Assembly (NCBI GenBank): GCA_963678575.2
Contig: CAXXHV010000002.1
Coordinates: 1,736,001-1,800,000 of the forward strand
Length of the DNA: 64,000 nt
Source: Pleomorphochaeta sp963678575
Lineage (GTDB): Bacteria > Spirochaetota > Spirochaetia > Sphaerochaetales > Sphaerochaetaceae
Direction of reading: 5' to 3'
Of this stretch, positions 17,536 through 26,717 are shown piece after piece. The notes beneath the pieces are model-generated. The model did no database searches and had not been told where the DNA came from. It saw nothing but the letters and a program-made list of their open reading frames with translations. A program made the position numbers and the translations under genes. The stretch's first letter is position 1. Each line of letters opens with the position of its first letter.

Positions 17536-18464
17536 TGAATAATAGTTTTATCATAAGTCTTTTAGTTGGAACCCTTAGAACTAGTATTCCAATAATTTTA
17601 GCAGCTCTTGGTCAAGTATATGTTCATAAATCAGGGACTCTTGATTTATCAGTTGAAGGAACAATGATTTTCTCTTGTTTAATGAGTTTTATTGCTGCAG
17701 CCTTAACACAAAGTTTAACCTTTGCTTTAATCATTGGTGGGGTATCAGGCCTTTGTTATTCTTACTTAATGGCAGTACTTACTGTTAAATTAAAATCAAA
17801 TCAAGTAATTTCAGGGACAGCGTTAACTCTTTTAGCTACGGGATTAAGTTCATATCTATATAGAGTAGTTTTTGGAATAAGATCACTACCTCCTATAATT
17901 GAAAATTTCAAACCCATCAATTTTGGATTTTTATCAAAAATTCCATTGATTGGACCAGTATTATTTAACCATAATTTTACTTTTTATTTTATGCTTTTAA
18001 TGGTTTTAATTACCTGGTTTATAATGAGTAAGACCTCATATGGATTAAAAATAAAAGCCGTTGGAGAATTTCCAAGAGCTGCAGACTCTAAAGGTATTGA
18101 AGTAAATAAAATACGTTTTCAAAGTATTTTAATTGGAGGTCTTTACTCTGGTTTTGCAGGAGCCTCTATGTCTCTTGGATATATGAATACTTATACAGAT
18201 CAAATGATTGCAGGAAGAGGCTTCATTGCTATCGCAGTAGTTGTGTTTGCAAGATGGCTTCCCATAAGAGTTCTTTTTGCTGCACTTCTTTTTGGTTTTG
18301 CCAACACTCTTCAAATGCGATTACAGTCAATAGGAGTTGCAGTTCCTATTCAATTACTTCAAGCTTTACCATATATTTTAACAGTAATAGTATTACTTGG
18401 AGTTTCTAAATATGTAAAATTTCCCTCCTATTTCACTCAACCATATAGTAGAGAAAAAAAGTAA
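17535..18464 (+). CDS. nucleoside-type ABC importer permease (YufQ-like)
   Basis: 309 residues, polytopic, BPD_transp_2 family. Diagnostic segments are SIPIILAALGQVYVHKSGTLDLSVEG near the N-terminus, LKSNQVISGTALTLLATGLS, and GEFPRAADSKGIEVNKIRF, the second-permease type of BMP importers. Together with the preceding permease, the duplicated ATPase and the BMP protein it completes a full importer. A small lipoprotein gene follows after 10 nt. Confidence 0.92.
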   Translation: MNNSFIISLLVGTLRTSIPIILAALGQVYVHKSGTLDLSVEGTMIFSCLMSFIAAALTQSLTFALIIGGVSGLCYSYLMAVLTVKLKSNQVISGTALTLLATGLSSYLYRVVFGIRSLPPIIENFKPINFGFLSKIPLIGPVLFNHNFTFYFMLLMVLITWFIMSKTSYGLKIKAVGEFPRAADSKGIEVNKIRFQSILIGGLYSGFAGASMSLGYMNTYTDQMIAGRGFIAIAVVVFARWLPIRVLFAALLFGFANTLQMRLQSIGVAVPIQLLQALPYILTVIVLLGVSKYVKFPSYFTQPYSREKK

Positions 18465-18474
18465 GGATTATTTT

Positions 18475-18945
18475 GTGAAAAAAAGATATTTAATTTTAAG
18501 TTTATTATTAATAATTTTCTCTACTAGTTGTACTTCAATCAATGTTGAAAAAACTAATTATTGGGATAATTGCAACTTTAAAAGAGCTTATGAAAGATCT
18601 CAAGAATTTGTTAATGCTATAAATAATAAAAATCCAGACATAATTTATTCTATGCTTTCAAATACTTATAGAAAGAAAATTGAAAAAGATGAATTCATAA
18701 AAAGATATTTGGATGATTTATCATATCCATATATATCTCCATTATACTGTTATCTTCAATCAATTGATCTTCATTATGATGTAAATGGAACTGTTTCAAC
18801 AAAAGTCGCATCAAGATTAATTGGAGAAAAGTTTAGTTTTAAAATTCTTTATGAAAATGGAGATTATTATTTTTTAGCTTTTGAAGATATTATTGATAAT
18901 AGCTATAGAGATAAATTTAAAAACAAAGTTGTAAAATGGATTTAA
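18475..18945 (+). CDS. small lipoprotein of unknown function at the end of the importer operon
   Basis: 156 residues starting at GTG with TAAGGA upstream. MKKRYLILSLLLIIFSTSC is a clear lipoprotein signal with lipobox FSTSC, so it should be anchored in a membrane. The mature part (AYERSQEFVNAINNKNPDIIYSML, then repeated strands up to DYYFLAFEDI) looks like a compact NTF2-like alpha/beta fold, which is a guess from pattern only. It lies 10 nt after the last permease gene and before a terminator, hence in the xanthine dehydrogenase/importer transcript. I do not recognise a named family. Confidence 0.75.
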   Translation: MKKRYLILSLLLIIFSTSCTSINVEKTNYWDNCNFKRAYERSQEFVNAINNKNPDIIYSMLSNTYRKKIEKDEFIKRYLDDLSYPYISPLYCYLQSIDLHYDVNGTVSTKVASRLIGEKFSFKILYENGDYYFLAFEDIIDNSYRDKFKNKVVKWI

Positions 18946-18964
18946 TCTTAATTAAAAAAACAAA

Positions 18965-18994
18965 ATCCCTATCAAATGATAGGGATCTATTTTT
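18965..18994. terminator. bidirectional terminator
   Basis: ATCCCTATC (18965-18973) pairs with GATAGGGAT (18978-18986) around a 4-nt loop, with A-rich DNA before and a T-run after. It lies between the converging importer operon and the PG0541-type gene and can serve both. Confidence 0.85.
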
Positions 18995-18998
18995 TAAA

Positions 18999-19286
18999 TT
19001 ACTGAAGTTCATTTGCATCAACAATAAATGCAGATATTCCTTCATCTGGAAATTCTTGTCTTAATTTTTTGACAATAATACTTAATAATTCTTTTTGTTT
19101 TTCTTCAACATAGAATATATAAAGTTTATTTGTTTGTGGCCAAATATCATCTCCCATTTTTGGAAGAGAATAACCTTTGCCAGTTACAAGATTAATTGCT
19201 GTAAATTGGTTAATATCATGAGTCTCTAATAACTCGATAAATTCCTCATCAAGAGCTCTAGAGATTATTATTTCTATTCTTTTCAT
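18999..19286 (-). CDS. PG0541-family transporter-associated small protein (PII-like)
   Basis: 95 residues. The pattern MKRIEIIISRALDEEFIELL..., a GKGYS...GDDIWPQTN loop, then IIVKKLRQEFPDEGISAFIV, is that of small PII-like (ferredoxin-fold) proteins encoded beside RND pumps, known as the PG0541 transporter-associated family. Their role is unproven; regulation of the pump by a small ligand is a common suggestion. It is the last gene of the efflux operon, touching the RND stop/start with a 1-bp overlap at 19286, which makes the functional link strong. Confidence 0.75.
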   Translation of the reverse strand: MKRIEIIISRALDEEFIELLETHDINQFTAINLVTGKGYSLPKMGDDIWPQTNKLYIFYVEEKQKELLSIIVKKLRQEFPDEGISAFIVDANELQ

Positions 19287-22200
19287 TATTTATCCTCCAA
19301 TTCTTGTTCAATTATCAATTTGGATTGTTCTTTTCTTTTTGCTAACAATTTAACTTTTTTCTTTTCATTTCTTGCATTAAATATATAATAAATGATTGGC
19401 ATCATAGTTAATGTCATTAGTGTTCCAAAAGTTAAACCACCAAATACAACTTGACCTATTGGCTGAATCAATTGGGAGCCTTCTTGTGGGAAAAAGGACA
19501 TTGGAACTAAAGCAAGAACTGTTGTTAAAGTTGTCATCATAACAGGTCTTAATCTTGTCTGAGCAGCTTCAGCACAAGCATCTTCAAGATTCCTACCCCG
19601 CTTTCTAAGTAAATTAGTATAATCTACTAACACAATACCATTATTTACAATAACTCCAACAAGAACTAAAGCTCCAACTAAAGTCATTAAAGAAATTGTT
19701 GAATTCATTAAGGTTAATATACCAACAATACCAATTAATGCCATTGGAAGAGTGAAAATAACAATGAATGGATCTTTAAAGGATTCAAATTGACTAGCCA
19801 TTACCCCAAATACAAGAATTGAAGCCATCAATATAATTAAAGAAAAAATTTCAATTCCTTCTTGCATTTGTTCCCACTCTCCACCAACAGAGAAAGTAAG
19901 ACTTTCATCTGTATTAATGTTGTTTGTTAAAAGAGCTGTAACTTGTTTGTTAACTTCATTACTAGAAAGCCCAGCAACTTGCTTTGCTGTAATATGAGCA
20001 ACTCTAGCTTGGTCTTCTCTACTAATTGACATTGGAGAAACACTCTCTTCTAAGTGAGCTACAGCTGATAAAGGAACTTTTTGTCCAAGCATGTTTGTAA
20101 CTGTCATTTGGTCTAAATTTATTCTATGATAATTATCAACATCAGTTAATGAAATAACCATGTCGATATCATTTCCTTTATCAGTATATCTACCAACAAT
20201 TTGACCATTTAGATTAGCTTTTAATTCATTTGCTACACCCATTGTAGTTAAATGATTTAAATCCAATGCAGCTCTATCATAGACAATTGATAATTGTGGA
20301 TTTCCCTCAACAATTGAGTTACTTACATCATATACAAAACCAGTACCTTCATTCTCTAATAATTTTACAATCTGGTTTGATACTGCCTTTAATCTATCAA
20401 AATCATTACATTTTAAAGTAACATCAACAGCAGAACTACCCATGCCTTGCATACCCATTGCACTTTGAACAGAAGTAGTAACATTTATTCCTGGATATTC
20501 TTCACCTAGTTTTAGAATTACTTTTTCTGCTTCTTTTGCATCTAAATCACCAATTGTGCGTTGTGCTGCATCTTTTAAAGTTATTGTAAGTTCAGCTGTA
20601 GAAGAATTACTTCCACTCATTGCAGCAGCAATACCAGAGCCACCAATTGATGTTGAGATTGTTAGCACACCTGGTAGTTTATCCTCAAGCATTTGCTCAA
20701 AAACTTTAGTCTGAGAGTCAATTTCTGCTAAAGAAGTACCATGTGGAAATTCTAAATCAGTAACAACACTTGTCTGATCAGTCTCAGGAATAAAGATAAA
20801 CCCTAATTTAGGAATTTGATAAATTGACAATCCAAATAAGCTTAAAATTATAAATATAAATAGAATCTTATGGTGTAAACACCATCTTATAAAATTAGAA
20901 TAGCCCTTTTCAATTGACTTAAACATCTTTTCAACTAAACCATTAAAACCTCGTCTTTTCTCACCAGGTTTTATATGTCTCCCTTTAAAAAAGGAACTGG
21001 AAAGAGTAGGAACAAGTATTAAAGCAACAATTAAAGATGTACTTAAAGCAATAATAACAGTAAATGCTAAATCTTCAAATATTCTAATTGTACCATTCAT
21101 ACTATCTCTGAATAAGAGAAGTGGAATATATACACAAATTGTTGTTAAAGTTGAACTTGTGATTGCGCTTCTCATTTCATTAGACCCAAGACTTGCAGCA
21201 ATATGGGCTTTAGCTCCCTTGTCTCTATATCTGTATATATTTTCCAAAATTACAATTGAGTTATCAACCAACATACCAACACCTAAGGTAAGACCAGCTA
21301 AACTCATCATATTAATTGTATGATTTGTAAAATACATAATTAAGAATGTAATAATTAAAGAAATTGGAATAGTTAAAGCAATAATAAAAGTTGAAGAAAT
21401 ACTTCTTAAGAAAAAGAGAATAACAATAATTGCTAAAATAATTCCGTACATTGCAGAAGAGGTTACATTTGAAACTGAAGTTGTAATCATTTGAGTAGTA
21501 TCAAAAGCTACATCTATTTTTGATCCATCAGGTAAAATAGATGTTAAATCCTTTAATTCTGCTTTTACTTTCTGAGCAACTTGTAAAGAGTTAGTCCCAG
21601 ATTGTTTTTGAATAGTTAATAAAACACCACTTTTCCCATTAATATAAGCATAAGAGGTTGCATCTTTGTAGCCTTCATACACATTAGCAATATCTCCTAA
21701 TTTAACTTGAGAAATTGCTACATTCCCTTTGTTAGGATCTGTTGTCTTAGTAGATATAACTATATTTTTTATCTCCTCAACAGAAGTAAAGTTTCCTTCA
21801 CTACTTATTGAGTAACTCATACCATGATCTGTAATTACTCCTGCATCTGATTTCCAGTTCTGAGCAGCTATTACTTGTGATATTTGAGATAAAGAAAGAT
21901 TTAAAGCTTCAAGTTTTTCTAAAGGGACTTCAATTTTTATAGCTTTTTCTCTTCCGCCACTTAGATTCGCACTTGCAACACCATCAAGCTGTTCAAGATT
22001 AGGTTTAACAATATCAGTTGCAATATTTAATAATTCATCAGGACTCTTATTCCCTGTTAATGATACTGCCATAATTGGCATCATAGAAGTATCAAGTTGT
22101 AAAATCATAGGAGAAGAAACACCAGAAGGCAAATACTCTTGAATAAGACTAAGCCTATCTCGAATCATATTAGTAGCTTGGTCTAAATTCGTCGATTGTG

Positions 22201-22486
22201 AAAACTCCATAGTAATAAGTGAAGAACCTGCTGTTGAACTTGATTGAATTGTTTTCAAACCAGTAATACCAGAAAAAGTTCCTTCCATAGTTTTTGTAAC
22301 TTTAGCTTCAACTTCTTCAGGGCTAGCATTTTCATAATTTGTCACAACCATTACATATGGAAGGGATAAATTAGGAAGTAAATCTATTGGTAATTTATTA
22401 AATGTATAAAGCCCAAGTGCTACAAATATTAATGTAAATATTAGAACTGTTTTAGGCTTTTTTATGCCTGTATCACTTATACTCAT
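19286..22486 (-). CDS. RND-type efflux pump inner-membrane subunit
   Basis: 1066 residues with the two-fold repeat of RND exporters: one membrane helix, a large periplasmic loop, six helices, and the same again. Recognisable motifs are MSISDTGIKKPKTVLIFTL, FNKLPIDLLPNLSLPYVMV, NASPEEVEAKVTKTMEG, and the TM4 proton-relay motif GLTLGVGMLVDNSIVILENI with its Asp; the equivalent second-half segment VGALVLVGVIVNNGIVLVDY has Asn instead. It exports hydrophobic compounds through the TolC-like partner with the adaptor. Gene order on the minus strand is MarR, TolC, adaptor, pump, PG0541. Confidence 0.95.
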   Translation of the reverse strand: MSISDTGIKKPKTVLIFTLIFVALGLYTFNKLPIDLLPNLSLPYVMVVTNYENASPEEVEAKVTKTMEGTFSGITGLKTIQSSSTAGSSLITMEFSQSTNLDQATNMIRDRLSLIQEYLPSGVSSPMILQLDTSMMPIMAVSLTGNKSPDELLNIATDIVKPNLEQLDGVASANLSGGREKAIKIEVPLEKLEALNLSLSQISQVIAAQNWKSDAGVITDHGMSYSISSEGNFTSVEEIKNIVISTKTTDPNKGNVAISQVKLGDIANVYEGYKDATSYAYINGKSGVLLTIQKQSGTNSLQVAQKVKAELKDLTSILPDGSKIDVAFDTTQMITTSVSNVTSSAMYGIILAIIVILFFLRSISSTFIIALTIPISLIITFLIMYFTNHTINMMSLAGLTLGVGMLVDNSIVILENIYRYRDKGAKAHIAASLGSNEMRSAITSSTLTTICVYIPLLLFRDSMNGTIRIFEDLAFTVIIALSTSLIVALILVPTLSSSFFKGRHIKPGEKRRGFNGLVEKMFKSIEKGYSNFIRWCLHHKILFIFIILSLFGLSIYQIPKLGFIFIPETDQTSVVTDLEFPHGTSLAEIDSQTKVFEQMLEDKLPGVLTISTSIGGSGIAAAMSGSNSSTAELTITLKDAAQRTIGDLDAKEAEKVILKLGEEYPGINVTTSVQSAMGMQGMGSSAVDVTLKCNDFDRLKAVSNQIVKLLENEGTGFVYDVSNSIVEGNPQLSIVYDRAALDLNHLTTMGVANELKANLNGQIVGRYTDKGNDIDMVISLTDVDNYHRINLDQMTVTNMLGQKVPLSAVAHLEESVSPMSISREDQARVAHITAKQVAGLSSNEVNKQVTALLTNNINTDESLTFSVGGEWEQMQEGIEIFSLIILMASILVFGVMASQFESFKDPFIVIFTLPMALIGIVGILTLMNSTISLMTLVGALVLVGVIVNNGIVLVDYTNLLRKRGRNLEDACAEAAQTRLRPVMMTTLTTVLALVPMSFFPQEGSQLIQPIGQVVFGGLTFGTLMTLTMMPIIYYIFNARNEKKKVKLLAKRKEQSKLIIEQELEDK

Positions 22487-23406
22487 TAAAATTCTCCTTG
22501 ATTTTTCACAACAACCTTAACACCTTCTCCAAGAAGTGAAGATTTTGTATTTACAATTAAATCATCTTTTAAAAGGCCCTCTGTAACTTGAACAAAATCA
22601 TAAGTTTCTAAACCTTTTGTAATTGGAGTTTTTGTAACTGTATTATTATCTAATATTTTATATACATAGCTTTCATTATCATTATAAAAAACTGAAGTTG
22701 AAGGAACTATTAATGCATCATCTACTATTTTTGTAATTATTCTACATTTTGCATACATACCTGCTAAGATTTTATTTCCTGGATCATCAAATTTAATTGT
22801 AATTCCAATTGTTCTTGTTGAAACATCAACTGTTGGATCCATTTTTGTTACATAACCATGAAAAGTTTCATTTGGGAAAGCTTCAAATCTTAATTCAACA
22901 TTTTCACCAATTTTAATTAATGAGATATATTTTTCAATTATTCTAACTTGAATTGCAATATCATCTAAATCTTCAATATATGCTAAAGGGACACTAGGGG
23001 AACTAAGACTTCCATTTTCAACACCTACTCTAACAATAGTTCCAGAAATAGGAGCTTTTACATCTTTCATCTTGTATTCCATTCCTGGACGAGAAGGGTC
23101 GATTTTAGCAACAATTTGATCTTTTTCAACAGTATCTCCAACTTCTAATTCAAAGTCCTTAAGAGTTCCAGAGGCTTCACCAATTATTGCAACAGGATTA
23201 GCTGTGGTTACACTACCCCCAACACTTATACTTGAATCTATTTCACCGACTACAACCCTAGTTGCATTGACACTTAAAGGTTTAATAACTTTCTCACTCT
23301 CAGTAGTTTCACTTGTTGTAACAGGTTTAGTACAAGAAGATAAAGAGATTATCGCTATTACGAATAATAATATAATATTATGTTTTTTAATTTTTATGTT
23401 GTTCAT
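22486..23406 (-). CDS. RND efflux periplasmic adaptor (membrane fusion protein)
   Basis: 306 residues. The N-terminus is a lipoprotein signal (LLFVIAIISLSSC lipobox). The biotinyl-lipoyl half-motifs EASGTLKDFELEVGDTVEKDQIVAKID and PISGTIVRVGVENGSL flank a very short or absent helical hairpin, followed by beta-barrel and membrane-proximal domains (FHGYVTKMDPTVD, ILAGMYAKCRI). This short-hairpin form is common in spirochaete and Bacteroidetes pumps. It bridges pump and TolC protein in the periplasm. The stop overlaps the pump start at 22486. Confidence 0.93.
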   Translation of the reverse strand: MNNIKIKKHNIILLFVIAIISLSSCTKPVTTSETTESEKVIKPLSVNATRVVVGEIDSSISVGGSVTTANPVAIIGEASGTLKDFELEVGDTVEKDQIVAKIDPSRPGMEYKMKDVKAPISGTIVRVGVENGSLSSPSVPLAYIEDLDDIAIQVRIIEKYISLIKIGENVELRFEAFPNETFHGYVTKMDPTVDVSTRTIGITIKFDDPGNKILAGMYAKCRIITKIVDDALIVPSTSVFYNDNESYVYKILDNNTVTKTPITKGLETYDFVQVTEGLLKDDLIVNTKSSLLGEGVKVVVKNQGEF

Positions 23407-23422
23407 TTTTTTTCCTTGCTAA

Positions 23423-24718
23423 TTATTGTGTACATTGATTTTGTAAATCTAGATAGGCACTTAAATATTCATATTCAGCTTGTAACAAGCTTAAATTTGC
23501 ATTACTCAAACTCAATTGAGCTGATTTTAAATCTGAGAACGAAATATCTCCATTCTCATATGATAAAGATGTTAGTGAATATGTTTTCTTAGCTAATTCA
23601 ATATTATCTTTACTTAATTGGATTTGTTTCTTTGCATGTTTTATACTTTCCATAGAATTAGTAAAAGAGATAATAATATTCTTTCTTAAAGTATCATCAA
23701 CAGACATTAATTGATCTTGAGTATTATCTAATTTCTTTAAATTATTATTCATACTACTATTTGGCAAGAGCTTTGATAAATCAAAAAATAAGGAAGCACT
23801 AATTTTACCATTATCAGAATAATTTGTCCCTGACCAAGTATTAGTAATGTCAACTATTGTTGGAGCATAAGAAAGTGATAAAGAAATGGAGGGGAAATAC
23901 ATACTATCTTTTAAAGATTTAATTTGTACATCCATTATCTCTTTATTAATTGAATTTGAAAGTAAATCATAACTCGATTTTATTGCTGAATTTAAGGTGT
24001 ACTTACTTAAATCATCATTATAATCTAATGGTAATTTATCAACTAAACTAAGTGGTTCAAGTACATTATCTTCGCCAATTAAAAAAGCAAGTGTTCTTTT
24101 TTGTGTTTCAATCGCATCTTTACTTTTATCTAACTCTGTTGAAATTGAGGCAATTTGAGTTTGGAGTTGTAATACTGATAATTGAGGAACATTACCATCT
24201 TCATAAGCTTTTCTAGTATTTTCTAAAGTATAATTTAAATTATCTAAATTATCTTGTTGGAAACTAAGTGCCGCCTCTTGTAATAAAATACCGTAATATA
24301 GTTTTTTTATTTGAACAGCTAAATCTTTTTTTGCTTTTTGTAAACTAATTGATTTATCTTTTAATTGTAAAGCTGTTGTTTGTAATGAAGTAATCATTGC
24401 AGGATTAAAACTAAAAGAAGCTGAAAGAGAACCAACAAAAGTAAAAGTTGGATCTGCTGTAACACCAGTCATGGGATTTGTATACCCTTGATTCGATCTT
24501 TGTAATACAGTAGTAGCTTGGATAGATGGATATAAAGAAGAATATTTACCATCTTCATCAATTTGGGCTGACTTCAAATCCAAAGTTTTTTGTAATATTG
24601 AAGAACTATTATTTAACGCGTGATTTACGGCATCATCTATACTTAAGTCTTTTGAAAATGCTGAATTGAGAAATATAATTGATATCATAAAAATAAGTAT
24701 TAATACTTTTTTTCTCAT
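23423..24718 (-). CDS. TolC-family outer-membrane efflux protein
   Basis: 431 residues with an N-terminal signal (IFMISIIFLNSAFS) and two internally repeated alpha-helical segments typical of OEP domains: LSIDDAVNHALNNSSSILQKTLDLKSAQ at the start, and a second with LSLSNANLSLLQAEYEYLSAYLDLQ at the end. It forms the trimeric outer-membrane channel and periplasmic tunnel for the RND pump. It is the first structural gene of the operon, 16 nt before the adaptor. Its presence indicates an outer membrane. Confidence 0.93.
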   Translation of the reverse strand: MRKKVLILIFMISIIFLNSAFSKDLSIDDAVNHALNNSSSILQKTLDLKSAQIDEDGKYSSLYPSIQATTVLQRSNQGYTNPMTGVTADPTFTFVGSLSASFSFNPAMITSLQTTALQLKDKSISLQKAKKDLAVQIKKLYYGILLQEAALSFQQDNLDNLNYTLENTRKAYEDGNVPQLSVLQLQTQIASISTELDKSKDAIETQKRTLAFLIGEDNVLEPLSLVDKLPLDYNDDLSKYTLNSAIKSSYDLLSNSINKEIMDVQIKSLKDSMYFPSISLSLSYAPTIVDITNTWSGTNYSDNGKISASLFFDLSKLLPNSSMNNNLKKLDNTQDQLMSVDDTLRKNIIISFTNSMESIKHAKKQIQLSKDNIELAKKTYSLTSLSYENGDISFSDLKSAQLSLSNANLSLLQAEYEYLSAYLDLQNQCTQ

Positions 24719-24766
24719 ATTTTATCCTTTTTTATATTTAATTTATGTCTATAAATTAATTGTTGT

Positions 24767-25213
24767 TTATTCTACTTCACTTAAAATAGAATCTATATTT
24801 ATCTTTACTTGAGCTCCAAATTTAAGAATTATTTCTAGATCTTCATCACTAATACCTTCTCTAAGTTTTTCCATAATAGGATAAACTTTTCCTGCTATTT
24901 CTTCTCCAATTTCAGAGCCAGCTTTTGTTAAAATTACTATTTGAAATCTTCTATCACTTTCTAAAGCTTTTAACTCTAAATATCCAAGTTTATTTAATTT
25001 ATCAAAGGCTTTTGAAACATTAGATTTAGAATAAGAACCACATTTTATGAAATCAATTGATTTTGCGCTTCCTCCACGGACAAAGAAAAACAATAATGCA
25101 TGTGCTTCCATTCTTGATAAATCATACTTTTTACCTATATTTGCAATTGTATCAAAAACAAATTTAGTCATCGTCTTTGTATAGTCCATTAAATCTTCAA
25201 AAAAAGTATGCAT
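24767..25213 (-). CDS. MarR-family transcriptional regulator
   Basis: 148 residues with the winged-helix core of MarR proteins: IDFIKCGSYSKSNVSKAFDKLNKLGYLE as recognition region and the wing SDRRFQIVILTKAGSEIGEEI. It precedes the efflux genes by 48 nt in the same direction, the standard layout of a repressor that responds to a pump substrate. Promoter DNA of about 130 nt lies upstream, before the terminator of the next operon. Confidence 0.9.
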   Translation of the reverse strand: MHTFFEDLMDYTKTMTKFVFDTIANIGKKYDLSRMEAHALLFFFVRGGSAKSIDFIKCGSYSKSNVSKAFDKLNKLGYLELKALESDRRFQIVILTKAGSEIGEEIAGKVYPIMEKLREGISDEDLEIILKFGAQVKINIDSILSEVE

Positions 25214-25344
25214 AAAAACATTTACCTCACAAAGTTAGAAAATAATTATTAATAGTTATATTTAACAACTATTATTTTTTATAACCGTATTTACTCACTT
25301 AGTCAATATAAAATATTAAAAATTTATATAAATAAACTCAAAAA

Positions 25345-25382
25345 ACAAAAAAAGAGGCTATTACAATAAATGTAATAACCTC
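25345..25382 (-). terminator. terminator of the importer/lipoprotein operon
   Basis: On the minus strand GAGGTTATTACA pairs with TGTAATAGCCTC (one G-T pair) at 25354-25382 and is followed by seven T. It is placed 27 nt after the stop of the 409-residue lipoprotein gene. Confidence 0.85.
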
Positions 25383-25408
25383 CCAAAAAGTTTGTTGTTA
25401 ATCTTTTT

Positions 25409-26638
25409 TTATTCCCAAGATTCACCTGTCAAATAACGATAGAATGCATTATTTACATAAAACTTTCTAAATTCAACTGGAGCATCTGTTAATTTTTTAA
25501 TATTTTTTGCCAATTCATCTTTTGTTTCTTCTAATGTGAAAGGATGAATTGAATAACCACCTTGAATTGCAACACCATCATAAATAGCTTTATAAGCATC
25601 TTCATCATGCATATCAACAGTACTATATAGTGGTTGCCACCATGCACCAGAGATTAATTTAACATCACTTCCTTCAGCTTGATTTTCACTATTTTTCTTA
25701 GAATATTGTTCAATAATTCTATTAAAATCTAATAAGTCATCTTCACTATTAAATTCAAATAATGCATCATATTCTAAAGCATGAACTAAATATAAATCTT
25801 CACTATATTGTTCTACATAATATGAATATGAAGGTTCTGGAATTGGACCCCAATCTAATAAATATTGGTAAATAGAAACTTTTGGTTCAATTTGAAGTTT
25901 TGCATCAATGCCTTCACTATTTAATAAAGCAATTAATTGTTTTAAATGTTTTTCATCACTATGACCATATTTAATTGTTAATGAAGGGATAAAATTAGAA
26001 TTAAATCCTTCTTTCTTTAAATTATACCCTGTTGAAGCTTTTGATTTAACTAATTCTTTACCAACAATATCTAAATTATCATCTGAATAGATATAATAAG
26101 AATTAAAAGCAGAAGCTACTTTATTCAAAATATCTTCATCAGAAACTTTACCAAGATAATTTCTAGCGTCCCCATTTACTTGAAGAATATTCATTAATAA
26201 TGTTGTTGCAATAGCTGAATCGATATCACCATCTTTTACAATTTTATTTACAGAAGCAGCATCAATTAAATGTGCATCTAAAGCACAAGCTACATATTTT
26301 GAATCATAACTACCTACTCCACTTACTCCGTAATAATCAAGTCTTGCTTGAGCTTTCTCACTTGTATAAGTTAGAGCTAATTCTTCAAAATCTGTTGCTT
26401 TGATTAAAGCTGTAAAAACATCACTTACATTGGACAAATCTTTTTCACTAAGTTTTTCAGCATCAGCGATAAATGTTTGAGTTGCAATTGAAGCATCAAT
26501 TAAACTTATTTGACACATATTCTCAAGATAAAGAGAATCGTCTTTTACATTACTTTGTAAAGCACTACTTGTACTTGTACAACCACTTAACCCAATAACA
26601 ATTGCTGTTATCCCAATTAATAATTTAAATTTTTTCAT
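25409..26638 (-). CDS. 409-residue lipoprotein of unknown function
   Basis: The N-terminus has a lipoprotein signal with lipobox IGLSGC followed by Thr/Ser-rich sequence. The mature protein is acidic, helical in the first half (SLIDASIATQTFIADAEKLS, YVACALDAHLIDAASVNKIV) and aromatic-rich in the second (YQYLLDWGPIPEPSYSYYVE, SGAWWQPLYS, AIQGGYSIHPFTLEE). I do not recognise a family. It lies 79 nt after the last permease gene of the nucleoside importer, on the same strand and before the terminator, so it may be an accessory surface protein of that operon or a separately transcribed envelope protein. A GGA site precedes the ATG. Confidence 0.75.
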   Translation of the reverse strand: MKKFKLLIGITAIVIGLSGCTSTSSALQSNVKDDSLYLENMCQISLIDASIATQTFIADAEKLSEKDLSNVSDVFTALIKATDFEELALTYTSEKAQARLDYYGVSGVGSYDSKYVACALDAHLIDAASVNKIVKDGDIDSAIATTLLMNILQVNGDARNYLGKVSDEDILNKVASAFNSYYIYSDDNLDIVGKELVKSKASTGYNLKKEGFNSNFIPSLTIKYGHSDEKHLKQLIALLNSEGIDAKLQIEPKVSIYQYLLDWGPIPEPSYSYYVEQYSEDLYLVHALEYDALFEFNSEDDLLDFNRIIEQYSKKNSENQAEGSDVKLISGAWWQPLYSTVDMHDEDAYKAIYDGVAIQGGYSIHPFTLEETKDELAKNIKKLTDAPVEFRKFYVNNAFYRYLTGESWE

Positions 26639-26717
26639 AACGTCCTATACAGTAGTTTTTTACTGCATTCTCCTACATATTTTTTTTGATCGCCTTTGAT
26701 CTTAAAATCGAATTATT

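Noticed and set aside
26650..26712. Short inverted repeats between the last permease and the lipoprotein gene (CAGTAG...TACTG, GATC...GATC) as a terminator
   Set aside because: Stems are short and no T-run follows in the direction of transcription.
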